DNA from: a virus | Length of the DNA: 20,850 nucleotides | IMG/VR virus record: IMGVR_UViG_3300032286_000149 | Location: 1-20,850 of that record | Direction: 5' to 3' (one strand) | Shown: piece by piece, positions 1 through 5,777 of the stretch | How positions within the stretch are numbered: position 1 is the first letter of the stretch | How the letters are laid out: each line of letters starts with the position of its first letter | Position numbers and translations under genes: made by a program | The notes under the pieces: generated by a model | Told to the model about the DNA's origin: nothing | Database searches by the model: none | The model's input: only the letters and a program-made list of their open reading frames with translations

Positions 1-244
1 CCATAAGACCTTTAGTAGCAGCACCAGTCCCACGGACCTTAATTCCCGAAGTCTTGGGTTCTGGATATGGTTTGCTCTTGTAGCCGCTCACGCTCATACA
101 GAGTTCATCGACATTATCTTTGGCGTTGTGGGCCTTGACATGGGCGTCGATATTCATATCTGCACCAGTCATAGTATGTGGTTCAGCGTACGTCGAAGCG
201 GGGCCAACTTCCTTACCGCCCTTTTTCATGCTATATGTAGCCAT
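1..244 (-). CDS. Small Lys/Gly-rich phage protein, C-terminus cut by window edge
   Basis: An open frame reads leftward from ATG 244-242 to the window edge without a stop (81 codons visible). It begins MATYSMKKGGKEVGP and the last visible part contains GIKVRGTGAATKGLM. I recall similar GTGAATKG tails in small hypothetical proteins of environmental phages, but no function is known to me. The start codon overlaps the TAA of the preceding gene (TAATG), so translation is probably coupled; a G-rich stretch (GGGGG) lies just upstream. It carries the KKGG motif seen in neighbouring basic proteins. Possibly a minor virion or internal head protein, by context only. The protein continues outside the window, so its length is unknown. 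Confidence 0.7.
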   Translation of the reverse strand, partial: MATYSMKKGGKEVGPASTYAEPHTMTGADMNIDAHVKAHNAKDNVDELCMSVSGYKSKPYPEPKTSGIKVRGTGAATKGLM

Positions 245-420
245 TATTTCCCCCGTGCGCTACCGCGCTGGTTCATGGCGCGAGACAGGTTTTTCCCGTA
301 TTTAGCACGATCAGCCGAAGTGGGGCCACCAGCTTTCATCTTCTTAGCACCGGGATGCAACTTCTTCTCGTGGGCGCGGACTTCGGTATCCGCGATAGCT
401 TTAACTTCCTTCTTGTCCAT
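244..420 (-). CDS. Small basic hypothetical protein (58 aa)
   Basis: A 58-codon frame begins MDKKEVKAIADTEVRAHEKK and ends MNQRGSARGK before TAA at 246-244. It is rich in Lys, Arg and Ala, with no cysteine and no membrane segment. GGAG lies 6 nt upstream of ATG 420-418; a second in-frame ATG at 423-421 is only 3 nt from it, so 420 is preferred. The stop overlaps the next start by one base, and the preceding gene's TAG sits right before the ribosome-binding site, a typical packed phage operon. High charge suggests a nucleic-acid-associated or internal virion protein, but no family is recognised. The opposite-strand open frame here is a shadow. Confidence 0.7.
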   Translation of the reverse strand: MDKKEVKAIADTEVRAHEKKLHPGAKKMKAGGPTSADRAKYGKNLSRAMNQRGSARGK

Positions 421-429
421 CATGGACTC

Positions 430-795
430 CTATGATGTCGTAACCGTTACTGTACCAATTTGTCCGGCAGTAACCAAGTAGTTTGGTGTTAGCGGATCAT
501 CAAACCCTCTACTACCACCAACTGGATTCCACCCCCACTGAATATCTCGTGACCCAGTACTATTCGTATTTAGAGATAAATCTGGGCGGGGACTCCGCAA
601 GGCTTGCGGATCATCTACCGGAAACATCCCCAACAATAACTGTGGTTGATCTGGAACCCAACACGTTGGGCACGCTTTAATATCCGTAACCTTGGTCTTG
701 ATGATCAGCTTACGAAGCTGGTGTAGTTTATACCTAAATGCACATACATCACATTCGGCAATCGCCTTATAGCCAGCGGCAAAGCGGTTACCCAC
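430..795 (-). CDS. Zinc-ribbon-like phage protein (121 aa)
   Basis: Two CxxC pairs (CDVC, Cys15/Cys18; CPTC, Cys42/Cys45), separated by a basic Arg/Lys-rich segment, form a probable four-cysteine zinc ribbon in the N-terminal third. The rest is Pro- and Asn-rich and ends in a Thr/Val strand-like tail. The segment following the second pair (WVPDQPQL) and the IQWGW motif remind me of conserved hypothetical proteins that follow head-tail connector genes in environmental phages; function unknown. The start is GTG (795-793), not ATG, preceded by a GGGGG ribosome-binding stretch 5 nt upstream and lying 2 nt after the stop of the connector gene. Probably a virion or head-completion component, inferred from position only. 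Confidence 0.75.
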   Translation of the reverse strand: MGNRFAAGYKAIAECDVCAFRYKLHQLRKLIIKTKVTDIKACPTCWVPDQPQLLLGMFPVDDPQALRSPRPDLSLNTNSTGSRDIQWGWNPVGGSRGFDDPLTPNYLVTAGQIGTVTVTTS

Positions 796-797
796 GA

Positions 798-1508
798 TTA
801 CCCCCTACCAGCGCGAAACGCCCTCGGAACAAACCGAATCGTAGCTTTCTCCCTATCCTCACCTGCGGCGAGGTCAAACTGTTCATCGTACGCTTGCTTT
901 AGCATAGGTAGCCGATCCATCAGTTCCGGCACTTTCATAGCGATATAGTACGCCAACCCTGCTACCAAGCAAGGCAAAAATCTGAAACTAATATCTGGGG
1001 TGTTAGCGCCCGTCCCGGCATCCTGAATCCTACGCATTCTCCAGTAACGGAAAATATAATAAGGATTACCCACAGCACCTTGATCTGGTACGGGCCATAC
1101 AGTAATCTGAGGAGCGGGTTGCAGTCGCTGCACCCAGACTTGAATCGGGCGGGCTTGAGTTATCTTGTTCGGAATACTAGCGTAGGTAGAAACGCTAATC
1201 CGAGAAATCGTCAAGTCAAACTGTGTCGATGGACTGCCTTGTCCCGTACGAATCACATGGTCAAGAAGGTCAATTGTATCTTCTGGAAGCGTGTAAGTAG
1301 ATACGCCTTGGACGAGGTTAATGTACCCCTCGTCGATAGTCCACATGTTGATGCCACGGTTTTGCCACTCGATGGTCATCAGGTTCATAGAACGGCGAGC
1401 AGTACGCAGGTCGTAACCCGACCGCATCTCCCGACCAGCACGCTCCCAAGCCTCTTCGGCTACCTCGGCGAAGTCAAGATTAAAACTAGTGGTGCCGGAA
1501 GTTGCCAT
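798..1508 (-). CDS. Head-tail connector/adaptor-like protein (P22 gp4 / T7 gp11 type), tentative
   Basis: A 236-residue protein with an N-terminal helical segment (EVAEEAWERAGRE), then a helix with MNLMTIEWQNRGINMWTIDE, a beta-rich centre (STYTLPEDTIDLLD; VWPVPD) and a C-terminal helical region (LAYYIAMKVPELMDRLP). This order, with a stretch where short helices set the plane of the ring and a TYTLP-type turn, is what I know from podoviral adaptor proteins such as P22 gp4 and T7 gp11, which sit under the portal and seal packaged DNA. Sequence identity to either is low, so the call rests on pattern and on its place in a virion gene cluster. ATG 1508-1506 overlaps the upstream TAA by one base (TAATG). 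A collar or neck protein of another type is the main alternative. Confidence 0.6.
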   Translation of the reverse strand: MATSGTTSFNLDFAEVAEEAWERAGREMRSGYDLRTARRSMNLMTIEWQNRGINMWTIDEGYINLVQGVSTYTLPEDTIDLLDHVIRTGQGSPSTQFDLTISRISVSTYASIPNKITQARPIQVWVQRLQPAPQITVWPVPDQGAVGNPYYIFRYWRMRRIQDAGTGANTPDISFRFLPCLVAGLAYYIAMKVPELMDRLPMLKQAYDEQFDLAAGEDREKATIRFVPRAFRAGRG

Positions 1509-1741
1509 TATCTAAATTTAGCCGTTTTCTTTGCAATCGTTTTGGGCTGCGCTACAAACTGCTTACCTGCTTTCTTGCCTTCCCGCTTTGCCTTGGTCGT
1601 TGCGGCATACTCGGACGGGCTAAGACTATTAATCGCCGCCTCTGGTAGATACCGCTCCCCAGTTTTACTGGAGGGCTTACCACTCTTGGTGCGCCATTTC
1701 TGGTCGCCCCAGTCTTTAAGCGATTGCTGTGGGGGCTTCAA
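1508..1741 (-). CDS. Small basic protein, DUF5872-like (77 aa), TTG start
   Basis: A 77-residue, strongly basic protein with the core SLKDWGDQKWRTKSGKPSSK followed by GERYLPEAAINSLSPSEYAA and a Lys-rich tail (KAGKQFVAQPKTIAKK). I recall this layout from a family found in phages and giant viruses that I believe is DUF5872; that label is from memory. Function is unknown; DNA association in the virion is plausible from charge. The start is TTG (1741-1739), whose last two bases are shared with the upstream TGA stop (TTGA), a rarer version of the usual ATGA coupling. No in-frame ATG is available upstream before the previous gene or downstream within the conserved core. Its TAA overlaps the next ATG. 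Confidence 0.75.
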   Translation of the reverse strand: MKPPQQSLKDWGDQKWRTKSGKPSSKTGERYLPEAAINSLSPSEYAATTKAKREGKKAGKQFVAQPKTIAKKTAKFR

Positions 1742-2016
1742 TCTCGATACCCGCCGCCAGCAGCCTTGTACTTCTTAGCAACAAGCTGTGCTTTACGGGC
1801 TGACCACTGCCCTGCACCCGTGCCTTGCGTTGCTGCCGCCTTTACCTGAGACACAATCCGTTTACGCAGACTGGGTTTAGTATAGTTACCGGCAGCATTT
1901 ACCCCGCCGCCCTTAGCATACAAGTCAACAGAGTCGGGGTTGTCCTTGCGCTTAATTACTTTCGGCTTAGGCATTTTGCTGGGATTGATGTCCCCCATAC
2001 CCCGACTTGCTCTCAT
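1738..2016 (-). CDS. Small basic protein with KGG and GQWSARKAQ motifs (92 aa)
   Basis: A 92-residue basic protein. The N-terminal half holds a Lys-rich stretch (PKPKVIKRKD) and YAKGGGVN; the C-terminal half reads NYTKPSLRKRIVSQVKAA, then GAGQWSARKAQLVAKKYKAA and GGGYRD. The TKP..R.R / GQWSARKAQ / GGGY arrangement recurs in hypothetical proteins of cyanophages and giant viruses in my memory; no biochemical role is known to me. The N-terminal ATG (2016-2014) shares four bases with the preceding stop (ATGA). It belongs to the run of short basic proteins in this operon that share a KGG-V motif, which supports a common virion-related role. The exact start is supported by coupling rather than by a strong ribosome-binding site. 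Confidence 0.75.
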   Translation of the reverse strand: MRASRGMGDINPSKMPKPKVIKRKDNPDSVDLYAKGGGVNAAGNYTKPSLRKRIVSQVKAAATQGTGAGQWSARKAQLVAKKYKAAGGGYRD

Positions 2017-2474
2017 ACCATCCGACCCTTAGTCTTGCCACGTTGAGCGCAACCATCAGCGCGTGAAGAAGCCTTGCCGACAGAACCACCTTTTTTCATC
2101 CCCACTGCGGTAAGCGCATCTCCAATAAACTTAGGGGCACGTTCCCGCATAGAAGCACGTGCTTCTTTATTAGGACGACCCAAATACCGTTCGGCAAACG
2201 GCATATCTTCTTTTGGCTTATCGCTAGGCTGCGGTACATCTTTGTACCCTTTCCGCATAGCTTCAACCATATCAGGAGACTGCATGCCCTCGGACGCTTT
2301 TGTATACCCTTTAGGCTCACTTGTAGTGGGTGGTGTAGGTTCACGTCCCGGTTTGTACTCCGGAGCTTCTCCACCTTTACGTGTTAAACCCCGTTTGGCG
2401 TTCAGATAGTCCCGCAGATTGGTGTAGTCAGATGCCTCAAGCTCGGCTTTGCTAACAATTGGGGTTTTAGCCAT
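2013..2474 (-). CDS. Small basic phage protein with repeated C-terminal RADGCAQRGKTKGRMV peptide (153 aa)
   Basis: A 153-residue protein, polar and Pro/Lys/Glu-rich, with no recognisable enzyme motif. It starts MAKTPIVSKAELEASDY, has a long low-complexity middle (GYTKASEGMQSPD; PQPSDKPKED), an ERYLGRP segment and a short hydrophobic helix (FIGDALTAVG), then MKKGGSVGK and the 16-residue tail RADGCAQRGKTKGRMV. Exactly that tail ends the next upstream gene (2477-2758), with only synonymous codon differences. The start follows the upstream TAA by 2 nt (TAATCATG). Function unknown; the shared tail suggests recognition by, or binding to, a common partner such as the capsid interior or DNA. Confidence 0.75.
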   Translation of the reverse strand: MAKTPIVSKAELEASDYTNLRDYLNAKRGLTRKGGEAPEYKPGREPTPPTTSEPKGYTKASEGMQSPDMVEAMRKGYKDVPQPSDKPKEDMPFAERYLGRPNKEARASMRERAPKFIGDALTAVGMKKGGSVGKASSRADGCAQRGKTKGRMV

Positions 2475-2476
2475 GA

Positions 2477-2758
2477 TTACACCATCCGACCTTTAGTTTT
2501 GCCTCGCTGGGCGCAACCATCAGCACGCTTAGAGACTGAGCCGCCTTTGGCAAATATTGGTTTACCTTTCTTGGGCATGGCCGGAGTCGTTGGACCTTCG
2601 TAGTCCATTGGAGGCTGACCTTTGTCAGCGGTGTAGATGTCCGAATCCGGTAATCTGGGCTTGCGCTTACGTGCCAACGGTGGCATTGGCTTGGTTGGAC
2701 CCTCATCCGGCATCGGAGGCTGGCCCATTTTAGCGGTGTAGATATCTGTTTGTGCCAT
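2477..2758 (-). CDS. Small basic phage protein with internal tandem repeat and shared C-terminal peptide (93 aa)
   Basis: A 93-residue protein made of two tandem copies of a module, residues 5-24 (DIYTAKMGQPPMPDEGPTKP) and 40-59 (DIYTADKGQPPMDYEGPTTP), 35 residues apart, each followed by a basic Pro/Lys stretch. Then come FAKGGSVSK and the tail RADGCAQRGKTKGRMV (residues 78-93), identical to the tail of the downstream gene. AAGGAA lies 5 nt upstream of ATG 2758-2756, a good ribosome-binding site. No known domain is recognised; it is probably largely disordered. A virion-internal or scaffold-related role is inferred from the operon. The longer open frame 2467-2880 in another frame is a shadow. 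Confidence 0.75.
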   Translation of the reverse strand: MAQTDIYTAKMGQPPMPDEGPTKPMPPLARKRKPRLPDSDIYTADKGQPPMDYEGPTTPAMPKKGKPIFAKGGSVSKRADGCAQRGKTKGRMV

Positions 2759-2767
2759 GATAGTTCC

Positions 2768-3439
2768 TTAACAGGCCATGCCGCCTTTGTTGAGCATCTT
2801 GCCTTTAGTCTTACCAGACTTGGTAATACCATCTGCACGGGAAGAAGCAGATCCGCCAGCAGCCATTTTCTTGACGCCACCGCCTTTCTTCATACCCATC
2901 TCAGCTTTCTCGTGCTTGATCATAGCGGCAGGGGCACCCTTCTTTTTCATGAAGGCTACTTCTTTGCCAACCATTGCTTTAGACTCTTTCACGTTACCAC
3001 CTTTTTTAAGGGCCGCAGCGGGTACAGTTCCACGAGTTTCGCGGCGACCTTCATTCATTACTTCACGTTGAACCGCCTGTGCTTTCTTTGCGGCTACGGG
3101 GTCATAAGGGATGCTGTATTTTTGCTTAACATAATCTTTAGGGTTATCGCTGTTCACGTCGTTGTAGTGCCTTATTGCGGCACGGCCCGACGGGGTATAG
3201 TCTTCATAACCGTAGTATTCGCGTTTTTTCCTATACGCTTCATTATCTTTCATATCTTTTTCAGACATTCCACCTTCAGCGTACTTTTTCACATTACCAC
3301 CCTTACCAAATTTACGGCCTTTGTCGGCCTGTGAAAAGTCCTCGCCCACGGACTTGGGAACGCCAACCTTTTTGGCAAAGGCGGGGCTGTGGGCTACAGC
3401 CTCCATGAAATTGTGCTGCTTCTTTGATGTACTAGGCAT
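2768..3439 (-). CDS. Lys/Gly-rich phage protein with multiple KKGG-V motifs (223 aa), DUF3008-like N-terminus
   Basis: The N-terminus MPSTSKKQHNFMEAVAHSP followed by FAKKVGVPKSVGEDF resembles DUF3008-type small proteins (memory of the MPA/SKSKxQQRFM pattern). The rest is very basic and repetitive: FGKGGNVKK, YAEGGM, LKKGGNVKE, MKKGGGVKK and the C-terminal SRADGITKSGKTKGKM followed by LNKGGMAC. The SRADG...GKTKGKM segment is a diverged version of the tail shared by the next two genes. A central segment (EYYGYEDYTPSGRAAIRHYN) is more structured. The ATG lies inside the preceding gene with an 8-nt overlap. Function is unknown; a head-interior, DNA-binding or ejection-related role fits the charge and context. 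Paralogy with its two downstream neighbours is likely, at least in the C-terminal part. Confidence 0.75.
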   Translation of the reverse strand: MPSTSKKQHNFMEAVAHSPAFAKKVGVPKSVGEDFSQADKGRKFGKGGNVKKYAEGGMSEKDMKDNEAYRKKREYYGYEDYTPSGRAAIRHYNDVNSDNPKDYVKQKYSIPYDPVAAKKAQAVQREVMNEGRRETRGTVPAAALKKGGNVKESKAMVGKEVAFMKKKGAPAAMIKHEKAEMGMKKGGGVKKMAAGGSASSRADGITKSGKTKGKMLNKGGMAC

Positions 3440-3668
3440 GCTTTTCTACCAGTCGGTCAATCTTGGCTTCAAGACGGTCAAGCCGATCAAAGATGCGGTT
3501 AATATCCGCGTCTAGCTGTGTCTTGGTCACATACTCTTTGGCAACTTCTTCGCGGGTCTTGTTGATCAGTACTTGAAGGCGTTTTATCTCGTCATACATG
3601 CTCTTGAGGAAGAACCCAACAACACTAACGCCTACCGAAAGAACTGCGTTCCAAATAGTATGTTCCAT
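3432..3668 (-). CDS. Single-pass membrane protein with coiled coil (78 aa); holin-like candidate
   Basis: Residues about 5-22 (IWNAVLSVGVSVVGFFLK) form one hydrophobic segment, followed by a charged, heptad-rich region to the end (KRLQVLINKTREEVAKE; INRIFDRLDRLEAKIDRLVE) that should be a coiled coil. This layout is seen in small phage membrane proteins, including some holin-like or XhlA-type proteins, though XhlA has the opposite order (coiled coil first). It starts one base after the TGA of the upstream gene. No endolysin is visible nearby, so a lysis role is not established. A virion-associated or membrane-docking role is an equal alternative. The start ATG 3668-3666 is the only one preceding the membrane segment. 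Confidence 0.7.
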   Translation of the reverse strand: MEHTIWNAVLSVGVSVVGFFLKSMYDEIKRLQVLINKTREEVAKEYVTKTQLDADINRIFDRLDRLEAKIDRLVEKHA

Positions 3669-3669
3669 C

Positions 3670-3930
3670 TCAGCACTTCCACGCCCGAAGGCTTTTGTTA
3701 ATCCGGGAGTCGGGGTCGTTGGCTGTTTTGGAAGAAGTAAGTTTTGACTTCATGCCGCTCATTCGCGCACAGAAGCTCTTCCTTCTCCCGGCGTCTTCGG
3801 TCGTTTTTGGTTTCGGGGCGGGGGGCTTTAAGTTCATCCCTTGTGATTTCGCGGACGCACGCCCCTTCGCGTTCAGACCCCCCTTGGGGTCCTTTCCTTC
3901 TGCTCTTTGCCATGCAGGGGATTTAGCCAT
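3670..3930 (-). CDS. Small basic phage protein, DUF6321-like (86 aa)
   Basis: Begins MAKSPAWQRAEGKDPKGGLN and ends with a conserved-looking block GRRKSFCARMSGMKSKLTSS, then NDPDSRINKSLRAWKC, with cysteines at 54 and 86. I recall this SPAWQR.EGK.P.GGLNAKGRAS ... RRKSFCARM.GM ... LR.W.C pattern from a family widespread in marine and freshwater phages (I believe DUF6321, from memory). Function unknown. Very basic, no membrane segment. ATG 3930-3928 overlaps the end of the preceding gene by 8 nt (ATGGCTAA). The two conserved cysteines could bind metal with a partner or be structural. Confidence 0.75.
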   Translation of the reverse strand: MAKSPAWQRAEGKDPKGGLNAKGRASAKSQGMNLKPPAPKPKTTEDAGRRKSFCARMSGMKSKLTSSKTANDPDSRINKSLRAWKC

Positions 3931-4207
3931 AAAACACCGTAAGCGCGTCTACATTTGAAATGTCGGCATAGATTCCGCTGGGGAATAAAATGCCTTCCCC
4001 CGGAAGCAAAACGTAGATAGTGAATGTGTCGCTTGTGCCAACATCAAGTTCGCACAAAATTTCACCGGTTGACCCGCCATTACGCAGTCGTACATACCCA
4101 TTCGACCCATTACCTCGGTAGGACAGCGATTTAAACCGATTGCGGGCCAAGCCCGCAATGTTCCCACTTGCGGTAAGGTGCGTACTTTTTACGTCAGTTT
4201 GCTGCAT
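3923..4207 (-). CDS. Small structural phage protein, unrecognised (94 aa)
   Basis: A 94-residue protein, probably all beta: alternating short strands such as NGYVRLRNGG, EILCELDVG, TFTIYVLLPG and ILFPSGIYADIS, and a C-terminal ALTVFYG. It is neutral, unlike the basic proteins downstream, and has no signal peptide. The layout resembles small head decoration or head-fibre proteins, and it directly follows another Thr-rich structural protein (4221-4712) in the same operon. No family is recognised. Start at ATG 4207-4205 is 13 nt after the upstream stop. Alternative: a minor tail or capsid-stabilising subunit. Confidence 0.65.
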   Translation of the reverse strand: MQQTDVKSTHLTASGNIAGLARNRFKSLSYRGNGSNGYVRLRNGGSTGEILCELDVGTSDTFTIYVLLPGEGILFPSGIYADISNVDALTVFYG

Positions 4208-4220
4208 CGCAGCCCCCTAC

Positions 4221-4712
4221 TTAGTTCTGCTGTACAGAAGGATACATCACGCCGTCCGAACCTTTGACGATGTACTGCACGGTAATTTGTGCAGCGCCGC
4301 CGCTAGCTGTACCAGCACAAGCGTAGATAACCTGAAGGATCAGATCGGTAGAGCCGACGTTCAGAAGCGTAGCCATGTTAGTGCCCGATAGCGTGGTCGT
4401 TGCGCGACCGACAGCCAGAGGGGTAGTAGTTGCACCACCAACTGTAGCCAACGAAGTGCCGCCAGCGGTCTGAATAGTGATCGTATTACCCGTGGTTCCA
4501 GAGAACGCCGTGGTGATATCACAGAAGATATTAGTAATCTGAGCACCAGCCGGGATAACGGCAAATGTGGTAGCCGTCGTGGTATTAACCGTCATGGTCC
4601 CAGTCTGAGCAACAGTAGTTGAACCCAGATTCTGAATCGTACCCGCAGTCGTACCGGTCGTGTTCTTAACAGTGCCGAGTAGCCAAGGGCCGAGGTGAGT
4701 AGCGAAACCCAT
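4221..4712 (-). CDS. Thr/Ala/Gly-rich structural phage protein (163 aa)
   Basis: Begins MGFATHLGPWLLGTVKNTTG and is dominated by Thr, Ala, Gly and Val with beta-strand periodicity (GTMTVNTTTATTFAVIPAG; NTITIQTAGG; ITVQYIVKG). Such composition is typical of secreted-free beta-rich virion proteins (decoration or fibre type). It is the first gene after the terminator that follows the capsid gene, so it needs read-through or its own promoter. A GAGGA ribosome-binding site lies 6 nt upstream of ATG 4712-4710. A TATAAA sequence on the minus strand about 75 nt upstream has no good -35 partner. No named family recognised. Confidence 0.7.
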   Translation of the reverse strand: MGFATHLGPWLLGTVKNTTGTTAGTIQNLGSTTVAQTGTMTVNTTTATTFAVIPAGAQITNIFCDITTAFSGTTGNTITIQTAGGTSLATVGGATTTPLAVGRATTTLSGTNMATLLNVGSTDLILQVIYACAGTASGGAAQITVQYIVKGSDGVMYPSVQQN

Positions 4713-4810
4713 AATAATTCCTCAAATCAAAACTTGCTGTCTCTTGAGGGAAGTCTGCCTAGTCAGTCAGCAAGTCGGTGGTCTAGGTATGAGTCTTTAT
4801 AACACATACT

Positions 4811-4842
4811 TTAAAAAAAGAAAAGGGGGCTTTTGGCCCCCT
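4811..4842 (-). terminator. Intrinsic terminator after the major capsid gene
   Basis: Read on the minus strand, a 7-bp G/C stem (AGGGGGC/GCCCCCT, 4824-4830 with 4836-4842) with a 5-nt loop is followed at once by a U-rich tract (TTTTCTTTTTTT, 4823-4812). It begins 14 nt after the stop of the capsid gene. It should end many transcripts there and so raise capsid yield relative to downstream genes. The gap to the next gene also holds an 8-bp inverted repeat, ACTTGCTG/CAGCAAGT (4732-4739 and 4768-4775), of unknown role. Confidence 0.9.
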
Positions 4843-4855
4843 CTCCTTACACCGA

Positions 4856-5767
4856 TCAGCTAGATCCGGGTGAACCGAAAATACCGAGCGGATCAGACAC
4901 GCCGAACGAATAACGCTCACGTGCCTTGTAACGGATGTTACCCGTATCAAAGTCACCATCATGCGACGTAGCCAGCGGGACACGCACAAAGTGCTTCAGT
5001 CCGTTAGGAACGTCAGTGGTCAGGAACCAGCCGTTGTTGTCGGTCAAGAAGTGGTTAACAGTGTAACCACCGGGGATCGAACCGTTGTTCTTCAGCGCGT
5101 TCACATCGTTATCGGTAGTACCGACACGCAGTTCCGTCTCAAGGAGGCGGGTTGCAACGAACATCAGAGCAGGAGGAATGACCAGCTTGACAGGCTTGGC
5201 GGCGATCAGCAGACCACGTTCGTCCGTCCATGCAGCGATCTGAATAACAGCAGACTCCAAAGAAGTCTCGTTCAGGTCAGCAGCCGTGGAAGGCGTGTTG
5301 CTGTTAGTACCACCAGAAACCAGCGGGTGAGCCGTGCTGAACAGGGGCTGACCGTCACCATACCTAAACGCGGCGTTAAAACCGTTGTTCAGAATGTTGG
5401 CAGCTTTAACCTGCTTGGTGTACGCCATTGCACGAGCCAATGCTTTGGTGTAACGGCTAGACAAGCTGTCATACAGGTTGTCTTCCATTGCTTCTTCGGT
5501 AACCGAGAAGCCCATAGCGATGGTTTCGTGGTTGTAACGTGCGGTCCATGCTTCCTGTGCGTTGTCGTACGAGAGAGCTTGACCTTCGTTCTTAACAGGC
5601 GCGGCACCAAAGCCTGACAGCTTGGTTTCTTCTTCAAAAGAACGCTCGGAGTTTTCCGTATCGAAAATCTCTTTATGCTCTTCGGGATACCGCTTGTACT
5701 CCAGACCGAACAGAGCGTTAAGCCCCGGGAGGAGTTCCTTTAGTAGTTGGGCGCGTGAAATAGCCAT
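4856..5767 (-). CDS. Major capsid protein (303 aa)
   Basis: A 303-residue protein whose features fit a tailed-phage major head subunit: a helical N-terminal region (QLLKELLPGLNALFG), a central MGFSVTEEAMEDN and ALARAMAYTKQVKAANILN helix, then PLFSTAHPLVSGG, a motif I associate with Mu gpT-like capsid proteins, followed by WTDERGLLIAAKPVKLVIPP and VGTTDNDVNALKN. The HK97 fold is expected but not shown by sequence alone. It is followed by a strong terminator and preceded by structural genes and the scaffold-like gene, the expected position. ATG 5767-5765 has a GGAG ribosome-binding site on the minus strand (TAAGGAGTAAATCATG). No truncation is seen. Confidence 0.85.
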   Translation of the reverse strand: MAISRAQLLKELLPGLNALFGLEYKRYPEEHKEIFDTENSERSFEEETKLSGFGAAPVKNEGQALSYDNAQEAWTARYNHETIAMGFSVTEEAMEDNLYDSLSSRYTKALARAMAYTKQVKAANILNNGFNAAFRYGDGQPLFSTAHPLVSGGTNSNTPSTAADLNETSLESAVIQIAAWTDERGLLIAAKPVKLVIPPALMFVATRLLETELRVGTTDNDVNALKNNGSIPGGYTVNHFLTDNNGWFLTTDVPNGLKHFVRVPLATSHDGDFDTGNIRYKARERYSFGVSDPLGIFGSPGSS

Positions 5768-5777
5768 GATTTACTCC

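Noticed and set aside
128-481. Plus-strand frame of 117 codons at the left edge
   Set aside because: Lies antisense to the tightly packed leftward genes at 1-244, 244-420 and 430-795, which have coupled starts and ribosome-binding sites.
4961-5617. Plus-strand frame opposite the capsid gene
   Set aside because: Antisense shadow of a well-supported gene.
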